Positions 1-6,345 of a stretch of 21,923 bases of DNA are shown piece by piece; within the stretch, counting starts at the first letter, position 1; the number at the start of each line of letters is the position of its first letter. The stretch is from an uncultured Ruminococcus sp. (GTDB lineage: Bacteria; Bacillota; Clostridia; Oscillospirales; CAG-272): contig CACZOH010000026.1 in assembly GCA_902782785.1 (NCBI GenBank), forward strand, positions 1 through 21,923, written 5' to 3'. The translations under genes and the position numbers were made by a program. The notes below the pieces were generated by a model, which was not told the DNA's origin, ran no database searches, and worked only from the letters and a program-made list of their open reading frames with translations.

Positions 1-17
1 AGTCAAAGGAGAAGCAA

Positions 18-896
18 ATGAAAAAGATCACAAAAGCCGTAATACCCGCCGCCGGTCTCGGCACGCGTATGCTGCCGATCTCAAGGACCGTGCCGAAGGA
101 GATACTGCCCATAGTCGACAGACCGTCCATGGAATATCTGGTAAGAGAAGCCGTAAACGCGGGTATAAAGGACATCCTTATTATCACGGGCAGAAACAAG
201 GAGGCTATCGAAAACTACTTCGATTATTCGATAGAGTACAAGGACACGCTTGAAAAGAAGAACAAGCAGGCGGAGCTTGCCGATATGGAAGAGGTATGCA
301 AGCTTGCGAACATATATTTCTTAAGGCAGAAAGAAGCCAAAGGACTCGGACACGCGGTGCTCTGCGCCGAGAAATTCGTAGGGGACGAGCCGTTCGCCGT
401 GCTTTACGGAGACGACGTGATGGTAGCCGACGTGCCCGTAACGAAGCAGCTCTGCGACGTGGCGGAAAAGTACGATAAAGCCGTCGTCGGCGTGTGCGAG
501 GTCCCGTACGAGGATCTTAAAAAATACTGCTCGATGAAGACGGAGAAGCAGTATGACGAGCGCACGTATCTCACAACGGATATGGTGGAGAAGCCGCAGA
601 CAAAGGAGGAGATGTTCTCTAATCTCTCGATCCTGGGAAGAGTTGTCCTGACGCCCGATATATTCGACATACTCAAGCATACCGCTCCCGGCAGAGGCGG
701 CGAGCTTCAGCTCACGGACGCGATGAAGGAGCTGGCGAAGACCGTGGGAGTGATCTCTTACAAATACGAGGGCAGACGCTACGATATGGGAAGCAAACTC
801 GGATTCTTACAGGCCAACATAGAAATGGCGCTCAGACACCCCGATATAAAGGACGACTTCAAACAGTATCTGCTTGACATCTGCAAAACGTTATAA
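18..896 (+). CDS. galU: UTP--glucose-1-phosphate uridylyltransferase
   Basis: This enzyme makes UDP-glucose from UTP and glucose-1-phosphate in the cytoplasm, supplying precursors for wall polysaccharides and glycolipids. The 292-residue length is normal for bacterial GalU. The nucleotide-binding loop GLGTRMLPISRTVPKE lies at residues 13-28. YGDD at 130-133 carries the metal/sugar-nucleotide aspartates. VEKP at 190-193 and GRGGELQLTD at 225-234 are further family motifs. The ATG at 18 follows AAAGGAG at good spacing. The window opens only 17 bases upstream, so the promoter and any earlier operon genes are not visible. A 19-base gap with a ribosome site separates it from the deaminase gene, so co-transcription is likely. 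A paralogous nucleotidyltransferase is possible, but the motif set fits GalU best. Confidence 0.95.
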   Translation: MKKITKAVIPAAGLGTRMLPISRTVPKEILPIVDRPSMEYLVREAVNAGIKDILIITGRNKEAIENYFDYSIEYKDTLEKKNKQAELADMEEVCKLANIYFLRQKEAKGLGHAVLCAEKFVGDEPFAVLYGDDVMVADVPVTKQLCDVAEKYDKAVVGVCEVPYEDLKKYCSMKTEKQYDERTYLTTDMVEKPQTKEEMFSNLSILGRVVLTPDIFDILKHTAPGRGGELQLTDAMKELAKTVGVISYKYEGRRYDMGSKLGFLQANIEMALRHPDIKDDFKQYLLDICKTL

Positions 897-915
897 TATA
901 AAGAGAGGAAGCATT

Positions 916-1395
916 ATGGACAGAGTATCAAAGACGAATTACTATCTTGACATCGCGCAGACGGTGCTTGAAAGAAGCACGTGCCTCCGCGGCAAGTACG
1001 GGGCCATCATAGTAAAGAACGATTCCATAGTAGCGACGGGCTACAACGGCGCGCCGAGAGGAAGAAAAAACTGCACCGACATAGGAGAATGCGCCTGCGG
1101 AGAGCTCGGCAAGGGCTGTTCCGTTAATAACGAGCTGTGCCGCTCGGTCCACGCGGAGGCGAACTGCATAATCTCCGCGACGAGAGAGCAGATGCTCGAT
1201 TCAACGCTTTATCTGTGCGGTATTGACGCGCCGAGCGGAGAGATAAAGTCCGATACGTGCAGTTGCCAGGTGTGCAGGCGCCTTATAATCAACGCCGGCA
1301 TTTCCAAGGTCGTTGTGAGAAGCTCGCCGACGTGCTTCGTTTCATATAACGTACGCGACTGGGTACTTAACGACGACAGTATAGGCGGGCAGTGA
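916..1395 (+). CDS. ComEB-type dCMP/cytidine deaminase family protein
   Basis: This is a zinc-dependent deaminase of the dCMP deaminase (ComEB) group. By family it converts dCMP to dUMP for dTTP synthesis. The product has 159 residues. TGYNGAPRG (41-49) is the substrate-side motif. HAE at 79-81 supplies the zinc histidine and proton-shuttling glutamate, and C117 and C120 in SCQVC complete the zinc site. The usual Pro before the first cysteine is replaced by Ser, a mild departure. The ATG at 916 is chosen because GAGAGG at 903-908 lies at good spacing. An in-frame ATG at 874 would overlap galU and has no such site. The stop overlaps the GTG start of rimI by four bases, so the two are translationally coupled. 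Substrate (dCMP versus another cytosine nucleotide) is inferred from family only. Confidence 0.88.
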   Translation: MDRVSKTNYYLDIAQTVLERSTCLRGKYGAIIVKNDSIVATGYNGAPRGRKNCTDIGECACGELGKGCSVNNELCRSVHAEANCIISATREQMLDSTLYLCGIDAPSGEIKSDTCSCQVCRRLIINAGISKVVVRSSPTCFVSYNVRDWVLNDDSIGGQ

Positions 1396-1829
1396 TAACC
1401 GTACGCAGCTTCAGCCCGGACGACGCTTCGGCGGCGGCGGAGCTTGAGAAGCTTTGCTTTTCACGCCCGTGGAGCGAAAAAGAGCTTTCCGCCTCCGCGT
1501 CATACCGGTATTCCGTGTATTTTACCGCGGAATACGACGGCGCCTTCGCGGGTTACGCGGGCGCGTACACGGCGGCGGATACCGCGGAGATAAACAATAT
1601 CGCGGTTTTGCCGCGTTTCAGGCGGCTCGGCGTCGGCTCCGCGCTTATTGACGCGCTCGTGTCGGAGTGCCTTTCACGCGGGATAAAAAAACTGTCGCTC
1701 GACGTGCGCGCGTCAAATACCGCCGCAATATCGCTTTACGAGAAAAAAGGCTTTTACCGCGTCGGCGTAAGACGCGGATATTACGCGGCGCCTGCGGAAG
1801 ACGCCGTATTGCTTGATAAGGATATATAA
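1392..1829 (+). CDS. rimI: Ribosomal protein alanine N-acetyltransferase (GNAT family)
   Basis: This 145-residue GNAT acetyltransferase resembles RimI, which acetylates the N-terminal alanine of ribosomal protein S18. The acetyl-CoA loop is RRLGVGSAL (77-85). The C-terminal signature LDVRASNTAAISLYEKKGF spans 103-121, with Y116 at the general-acid position. RimI usually has LEVR here; this protein has LDVR (D104), a conservative change at the proposed catalytic glutamate that should be kept in mind. The start is a GTG at 1392 inside the preceding stop (GTGA overlap). The stop overlaps the tsaD start as TAATG. Position directly before tsaD matches the common tsaB-rimI-tsaD order of Firmicutes and supports the name; tsaB and tsaE are not in the window. 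Confidence 0.88.
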   Translation: MITVRSFSPDDASAAAELEKLCFSRPWSEKELSASASYRYSVYFTAEYDGAFAGYAGAYTAADTAEINNIAVLPRFRRLGVGSALIDALVSECLSRGIKKLSLDVRASNTAAISLYEKKGFYRVGVRRGYYAAPAEDAVLLDKDI

Positions 1830-2857
1830 TGCTGTATCTTGCCATAGAATCCTCGTGCGACGAGACGGCGGTCGCCGTCGTCGAAAGTCCGCGGGGAAAA
1901 GACGAATTCACCGTTTTATCAAATGAAATAAACTCGCAGACGGATATTCACGCCGAATTCGGCGGCGTTGTGCCGGAGATAGCGTCAAGAGCCCATATAG
2001 AGGCGATAGCGCCGCTTGCGTACAAAGCTCTGTCCGACGCTCACGTGACCGCGGAGCAGATCGACGCCGTAGCCGTAACGACCGAGCCCGGACTTATCGG
2101 CGCGCTTCTCGTCGGCGTAAATTTTGCAAAAGGCTTCGCGCTCTCCTACGGCAAGCCTCTGATAAGCGTGAACCATATCAAGGGTCACGTCGCCGCAAAT
2201 TACATAAACGGCAGGATAAACACGCCGTTTATAGCCTTCGTGGCCTCGGGCGGTCACACCTCCGTGATCAAAGCGAACTCATATACGGATTTTGAGACGG
2301 TCGGGCGCACGGTCGACGACGCGATAGGAGAAGCGTTTGACAAAATAGGGCGCAGAATGGGATTGAACTATCCGTGCGGCGCGGAAATGGACGCGCTCGC
2401 CGCAAAGGGCGACCCTGACGCTTACAGATTTCCCGCCGTTTACATGAAGGACGGCTCCTTTAACTTTTCACTGTCGGGATTGAAGACGCATATCGTCAAT
2501 ATGCTGAACACCGCGGAGATGAAAGGTGAAAAGCTTTGCCGCGAGGATATCTGTGCGTCGCTTACGCGCGTTATATGCGAGAGCGTCGCTCATCAGCTAG
2601 ATCTTTGCTTTAAAAAATACAGATACAAAACGCTGCTCGCGGCGGGCGGTGTGCTTGCGAATTCGCATCTGAGGCTCGCTCTCACCCGGTTCTGCAAAGA
2701 GCGCGATATTGAATTTCACGTTCCGCCGCTTTCGCTCTGCGGTGACAACGGCGTTATGATCGCCGCCGCCGCAAAATACGAATTTGAGGCGGGCTCCGCG
2801 TCGGATATGAGCCTTGACGGAAAACCGTCGTCAAAAGACGACTGGACGCGGCTTTGA
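1829..2857 (+). CDS. tsaD: tRNA N6-threonylcarbamoyladenosine transferase TsaD
   Basis: TsaD transfers threonylcarbamoyl to A37 of ANN-decoding tRNAs, working with TsaB, TsaC and TsaE. The 342-residue length is standard. The ASKHA-fold start IESSCDETA lies at residues 6-14. The metal-binding NHIKGH (115-120) provides H116 and H120, and CGDNGVM provides D306. FVASGGHTS (137-145), NFSLSGLKT (212-220) and AGGVLANSHLR (272-282) are further family motifs. The ATG shares a base with the rimI stop. This is the last gene of the first co-directional block. A 478-base AT-rich gap with a possible terminator follows. Confidence 0.97.
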   Translation: MLYLAIESSCDETAVAVVESPRGKDEFTVLSNEINSQTDIHAEFGGVVPEIASRAHIEAIAPLAYKALSDAHVTAEQIDAVAVTTEPGLIGALLVGVNFAKGFALSYGKPLISVNHIKGHVAANYINGRINTPFIAFVASGGHTSVIKANSYTDFETVGRTVDDAIGEAFDKIGRRMGLNYPCGAEMDALAAKGDPDAYRFPAVYMKDGSFNFSLSGLKTHIVNMLNTAEMKGEKLCREDICASLTRVICESVAHQLDLCFKKYRYKTLLAAGGVLANSHLRLALTRFCKERDIEFHVPPLSLCGDNGVMIAAAAKYEFEAGSASDMSLDGKPSSKDDWTRL

Positions 2858-2910
2858 GCAAAATCGCTGTCAAGAGCTATTTGAAAAAAAGATAATTTTG
2901 GTTAGTTTTT

Positions 2911-2936
2911 CACAAAAAAACGGCGGCGTTTTTGTG
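2911..2936. terminator. Possible hairpin terminator after tsaD
   Basis: The arms AAAAACG and CGTTTTT enclose a GCGG loop, and the stem can extend through CAC/GTG past a two-A bulge. The hairpin is 54 bases past the tsaD stop. The GC core is short and the trailing U-run is poor (GCTGTTTTG), so it is a weak call. Its left arm overlaps a DnaA-consensus box at 2906-2914. Confidence 0.35.
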
Positions 2937-2986
2937 CTGTTTTGTCAAGCCATGAATATTAACAAACTGTAAATCGGTCGTCGGCA

Positions 2987-3008
2987 AAAACGCGTTTTAT
3001 GCATAAAA
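2987..3008. repeat. Two overlapping palindromes
   Basis: AAAACGCGTTTT (2987-2998) is a perfect 12-base palindrome. It runs into TTTTATGCATAAAA (2995-3008), a perfect 14-base palindrome sharing the TTTT. The right part, GCATAAAA, recurs at 3023-3030, exactly 22 bases (two helical turns) away. They could be protein-binding sites or chance structure in AT-rich DNA. Confidence 0.5.
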
Positions 3009-3153
3009 TCAGACCGCTTAAAGCATAAAAAATCTTCAAATCACGCAAATTTTCAAAAACGTAGAATTCCACACCCGAACACCCGAAAAAAAGCGTTTTC
3101 GGCGTTAAATCAAGGTTTTACAAGCGTTTGAAACCGTTTTCAACGTGTACAAC

Positions 3154-3183
3154 TGTGGAAAACCCTGTGGAAATTGTGGATTT
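3154..3183 (+). promoter_or_regulatory. Cluster of DnaA-box-like sites
   Basis: Three TGTGGA cores lie in one orientation: TGTGGAAAA (3154-3162) matches the reverse-complement DnaA consensus TGTGNAWAA fully, TGTGGAAAT (3166-3174) has one mismatch and TGTGGATTT (3175-3183) has two. Spacing is 12 then 9 bases. A further consensus box lies at 2906-2914. An AT-rich tract follows. Close phasing resembles chromosomal DnaA-box clusters or origin arrays. DnaA binding is inferred from sequence only. Confidence 0.55.
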
Positions 3184-3299
3184 CCGGAGGAAAAAATAAT
3201 TGTTTAATCTACAAAACGATATTGATTTTTATGACTAATTATATAGAAAAATCATCGAAAAACGGGAATTTTTGACATATTAACTCACAACATACCAAA

Positions 3300-3318
3300 T
3301 GTTAAATAATTGTTAAAT
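3300..3318 (+). repeat. TGTTAAAT direct repeat with 11-base pitch
   Basis: TGTTAAAT occurs at 3300-3307 and 3311-3318, just before the AAGGAG ribosome site (3321-3326) of the dehydrogenase gene. An 11-base pitch is typical of direct-repeat binding sites. TTGTTAA (3310-3316) also equals one half of the clostridial-type Rex operator TTGTTAANNNNTTAACAA, but the matching inverted half is absent. Confidence 0.4.
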
Positions 3319-3335
3319 CGAAGGAGAAGAGGAAG

Positions 3336-4499
3336 ATGAACCCGAAGTACGACGGCTACGTTGACGAAGCTGTTGAAAAATACAGAAGTCTGATGTACGA
3401 GCAGCTTGAAAGAGCAGACGCCATAAAGCTCACAAAAGAGTTTACGGACTATGAAAGCCTTGACAGGATAGTTATAGGAGTATGCGGCGGAGACGGCATC
3501 GGACCGACCATAACGGCGGCCGCAGAGAAGGTCTTAAACGCACTTCTTGAAGAAGATATAAAGAATAATAAAATAGAAATAAAACCGATAAACGGTCTTA
3601 CGATAGAAAACAGGATAGCCTGCGGCAAGGCGATACCCGACGACGTTATGGAGGAGCTTAAGACCTGCCACGTCATACTCAAGGGTCCGACGACGACGCC
3701 GCACGCGGGCGACGGACTGCCGAATATAGAGAGCGCGAACGTTATGATGCGCAAAAAGCTCGATCTTTTTGCAAACGTACGCCCCGTAAAGGTCCCGGCT
3801 CAGGGCATAGACTGGACGTTTTTCCGTGAGAATACGGAGGGCTCATACGCCGTCGGCAGCAAGGGTATAAACGTATCGGACGAGCTTGCCGTCGATTTCT
3901 GCATCACGACGACGGAGGGAACGGAGCGTATAGCGCGTCTTGCGTATGAATTCGCCCGCAAAAACGGTAAAAAGCGCGTGTCGATAGTGACAAAGGCGAA
4001 CGTGATAAAAACGACGGACGGAAAATTCCTGAATATCTGCAAAAAGATAGGCGAGGAATATCCGGAGATAACGACGGACGAATGGTTCATAGACATAATG
4101 ACCGCAAAGCTCGTGGACGAGAAACGCAGACGCGATTTTCAGGTGTTCATACTGCCGAACCTCTACGGCGATATTATAACGGACGAGGCGGCGGAATTCC
4201 AGGGCGGCGTCGGCACCGCGGGCTCCGCGAATATAGGCAAGCGTTACGCGATGTTCGAGGCGATACACGGCTCCGCGCCGAGGATGGTGGAGGAGGGACG
4301 CGCGAAATACGCAGATCCGTGCTCGATGCTGCGCGCGGCAGCCATGCTTCTTTCCCATATAGGCAGACAGAGAGAGGCTGACAGGCTGACGGAGGCGCTC
4401 GATTTCTGTATGCTGACGGATAAACGTCTTGTCATAACCGGACGCGACACGGGCGCGACGTGCGACGAATACGTGAAGTACGTTATGGAGCGGTTGTAA
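3336..4499 (+). CDS. NAD-dependent isocitrate/isopropylmalate-type dehydrogenase
   Basis: This is a beta-decarboxylating dehydrogenase, most likely isocitrate dehydrogenase making 2-oxoglutarate. It has 387 residues. GDGIGP is at 52-57, after an N-terminal extension of about 45 residues. The substrate site includes S133, N135, R139 and the run LDLFANVRP (142-150). RENTEGSY (164-171) has Ser where isocitrate enzymes usually have Glu. K220 lies in VTKANVIKTTDG, and D279 and D283 in YGDIITDEA are metal ligands. HGSAPR (311-316) and ADP (326-328) are on the cofactor side. AAGGAG at 3321-3326 supports the ATG at 3336. The stop overlaps rex (TAATG). A dehydrogenase coupled to a redox sensor suggests NADH-responsive control. 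Isopropylmalate dehydrogenase is the main alternative; no leu genes are nearby. Confidence 0.85.
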   Translation: MNPKYDGYVDEAVEKYRSLMYEQLERADAIKLTKEFTDYESLDRIVIGVCGGDGIGPTITAAAEKVLNALLEEDIKNNKIEIKPINGLTIENRIACGKAIPDDVMEELKTCHVILKGPTTTPHAGDGLPNIESANVMMRKKLDLFANVRPVKVPAQGIDWTFFRENTEGSYAVGSKGINVSDELAVDFCITTTEGTERIARLAYEFARKNGKKRVSIVTKANVIKTTDGKFLNICKKIGEEYPEITTDEWFIDIMTAKLVDEKRRRDFQVFILPNLYGDIITDEAAEFQGGVGTAGSANIGKRYAMFEAIHGSAPRMVEEGRAKYADPCSMLRAAAMLLSHIGRQREADRLTEALDFCMLTDKRLVITGRDTGATCDEYVKYVMERL

Positions 4500-5221
4500 T
4501 GAAGAAAAGACGGCAGGAAGAGGATCCCGACATAATGAACATCCCCGCGATAGCGGACAGAACGTCGCTTTTGCCGGACGGGAGCATACCGGACAGCGTA
4601 ATAAAACGTCTGCCGCGTTATTTCAGATGCTTGAGGGAGCTTTATAACCGCGACGTGATGAAGATATCTTCAAAGGAGCTCTCGGAGATAACGGGGCTCG
4701 GCGCGCCGCAGTTAAGACAGGACCTCAAATATTTCGGCGGCCTCGGTCAGCGCGGATACGGGTATAACGTAAAGAAATTATACACCTGCATAAGCGAGTT
4801 TCTGGGCGTGGGCAAAAAATACACCGCGGTCATAATCGGCGCGGGAAATCTCGGCTCGGCTCTGTCAAACAGCCGTCTGTTCGAGCAGCGCGGCGTATGG
4901 GTCAAGGGAGTTTTCGATATATCCGACGACGTTGTCGGAAAAACCGTGGCGGACAACACCGTGAAAAACGTCAGGGAGCTTCCCGACTTCTGCAAAAAGA
5001 ACAAAATAGATATAGCGGTGCTTTGCGTTCCGGCAAACGACGGCGAAGAGCTTTGCGGGATGATATCGGACCTTGACGTCCGCGGCGTCTGGAATTTCAG
5101 CCCGTGCGAGCTCGACCGGAAAAAAGCGGGCGTTCCCGTAGTAAACATCTGCACCGCGGATTCCCTCATGATGCTTATGTTTGAAATGTCAAGTGGTAGT
5201 AAAAATGAAAATAAAGCTTAA
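4499..5221 (+). CDS. rex: Redox-sensing transcriptional repressor Rex
   Basis: Rex represses fermentation and NADH-reoxidation genes and releases DNA when NADH rises. The 240-residue protein has the winged-helix DNA-binding domain at about 30-95, with SSKELSEITGLGAPQLRQDL (58-77) as the recognition region, followed by FGGLGQRGYGYNV. The Rossmann NAD-binding motif GAGNLG is at 114-119, D140 closes the second strand, and NFSPCEL (199-205) belongs to the dimer/C-terminal region. The ATG at 4499 overlaps the dehydrogenase stop as TAATG, with GGAG at 4487-4490 at good spacing. A start 39 bases upstream is possible but lies inside the previous gene. The roughly 20-residue charged N-terminal lead is longer than usual, and M13 (MNIPAI) is an alternative start. 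tsaD and rex are neighbours in several Firmicutes. Confidence 0.93.
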   Translation: MKKRRQEEDPDIMNIPAIADRTSLLPDGSIPDSVIKRLPRYFRCLRELYNRDVMKISSKELSEITGLGAPQLRQDLKYFGGLGQRGYGYNVKKLYTCISEFLGVGKKYTAVIIGAGNLGSALSNSRLFEQRGVWVKGVFDISDDVVGKTVADNTVKNVRELPDFCKKNKIDIAVLCVPANDGEELCGMISDLDVRGVWNFSPCELDRKKAGVPVVNICTADSLMMLMFEMSSGSKNENKA

Positions 5222-6179
5222 TTATAACGATAAGATACTGAACGTTCCCGCCGAGGCGGTATTGAACGACCTTTCCGATATGACGGCGGAGGAGCTTCGC
5301 GTTCTGCTTTACCTCTGCGCGGAGCCGGGCTTCCGCGGCGATACGGAGAGCGGAAAAGCGTACGCCATAAAAACTCTCGATATGCAGTGGGCTGAAATAG
5401 AGCACGCTCTGTCGTCCCTTACCGCCCGCGGCGTGATAACGAGCGGACTTGAGGGCGTGGCGGAGCACGAGCAGAAGCCGAAAAAGGCGAAGGCGAGCGT
5501 AAAAGCCGACTGCACGCTTTACAGCAAGGACGAAACGGCGGGCATTATCGAGCGCAACAACGATTTGCACAGGATAATACATATAGACGTGCCGAGGATC
5601 ATAGGCAAAGCCGTCGGACAAAACGAGACGATGATACTCGTATCGCTGTACGACTATCTGCGCCTGAGCGCCGAAAGCATAGTCAAAATAATAGAATACT
5701 GCTGTGAAAAGGGCTCTCCGTCGTTCCGTATTATCGAACGTACTGCTTATAGTATGTTTGATAACAACATTACAACTCCTGATGAGATAGATGCATTTAT
5801 TGAACATGAAAAGCAAATGAATTCAAAAATCGGACAAATCAGGAATTTGTTTGGATTAGGTACAAGAGCACTTGTAACAAAAGAAAAGAATTACATAAGT
5901 GCATGGTTTGATACATATGGATACGACATGGACATAATAGAGCGTGCTTATGAACTTACCATAAATTCCATAAATAAACCATCGTTTGATTATATCAATT
6001 CTATATTAAAGCGTTGGTTTGAGAAAGGAGTAAAAACGCAGGAGGATATAGACAATGATCAATTGCTTACAAAGCCTGCGGTTTCCGATAGACATAAAAA
6101 GAATAGGAAAAAGGCAGAAAGCTTCGATGCGGACGAATTTGTTGAAGCTGCTATAAAGCGCAGTTACAGCGAGCAATAA
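5205..6179 (+). CDS. DnaD/DnaB-type replication initiation protein
   Basis: This 324-residue protein looks like a helicase-loading scaffold of the Firmicute DnaD/DnaB superfamily. An N-terminal winged-helix-like domain spans about 1-85. A Lys-rich linker follows at 88-100. A first DnaD-type helical repeat lies at about 118-203, and a second at about 205-283 carries the YINSILKRW signature (263-271). One winged helix plus two helical repeats resembles B. subtilis DnaB more than DnaD. A basic tail follows. The start is uncertain: ATG 5205 is preferred, but TTG 5181 and GTG 5193 are in frame, no strong ribosome site exists, and the gene overlaps rex by 17 bases. From about 5740 the base composition drops to about 30% GC, although the protein reads through without a break. 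The next gene is a DnaI-like loader. Confidence 0.85.
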   Translation: MKIKLNYNDKILNVPAEAVLNDLSDMTAEELRVLLYLCAEPGFRGDTESGKAYAIKTLDMQWAEIEHALSSLTARGVITSGLEGVAEHEQKPKKAKASVKADCTLYSKDETAGIIERNNDLHRIIHIDVPRIIGKAVGQNETMILVSLYDYLRLSAESIVKIIEYCCEKGSPSFRIIERTAYSMFDNNITTPDEIDAFIEHEKQMNSKIGQIRNLFGLGTRALVTKEKNYISAWFDTYGYDMDIIERAYELTINSINKPSFDYINSILKRWFEKGVKTQEDIDNDQLLTKPAVSDRHKKNRKKAESFDADEFVEAAIKRSYSEQ

Positions 6180-6345
6180 AACGGAGGTTAATAATGTTTA
6201 ATCGCGACGATTACGTAAAAATAAAAAGTAAATATGAGGATATAAGGCGTAAAGCAGAGAGTAATAGCAAGGAACGGATAGAAAGACTCTGCAAAGAAAT
6301 CCCAGAATTAAAAAACATCTGCGATATATTGTCTGATACAGGTCC
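5740..6345. other. Low-GC patch crossing a gene boundary
   Basis: Hand counts give 30, 33, 32 and 28% GC in the four 60-base lines from 5761 to 6000, 37-45% in the next three, and 28 and 38% in the lines at 6181 and 6241. The flanking halves of the same two genes are about 45-60%. Codon choice changes with it: third-position A/T replaces the usual G/C. The patch covers the 3' half of the DnaD-type gene and the 5' tenth or so of the loader gene. Both reading frames remain intact. Confidence 0.75.

Larger units (their letters stand above)
2858..3335. other. AT-rich intergenic region with DnaA-box-like sites
   Basis: This 478-base gap holds no credible gene. It is roughly one-third GC by hand count of sampled lines, against 50-65% in tsaD. 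From left to right it contains a box TTTTTCACA (2906-2914) fitting the DnaA consensus TTWTNCACA, a hairpin (2911-2936) and tandem palindromes (2987-3008). GCATAAAA is repeated 22 bases apart (3001, 3023). Three TGTGGA-cored sites follow (3154-3183), then a very AT-rich tract (3184-3320) and a TGTTAAAT direct repeat before the dehydrogenase gene. TTGACA at 3272-3277 could be a -35 element, but no good -10 follows at normal spacing. Confidence 0.7.

Noticed and set aside
874..915. Upstream ATG for the deaminase
   Set aside because: It would overlap galU by 23 bases with no ribosome site; the ATG at 916 has GAGAGG at proper distance.
2858..3335. Chromosomal origin (oriC) call
   Set aside because: DnaA-like boxes and AT-rich DNA are present, but dnaA, dnaN, rpmH and gyrase genes are absent and flanking genes do not diverge. 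Kept only as a DnaA-box cluster.
5175..5816. 213-codon open frame opposite the DnaD-type gene
   Set aside because: Opposite strand of a gene with a recognised domain; no start context or motif.
5740..6345. Insertion sequence or prophage fragment
   Set aside because: Despite the composition shift there is no transposase, terminal repeat or target duplication, and both reading frames continue through normal domains.
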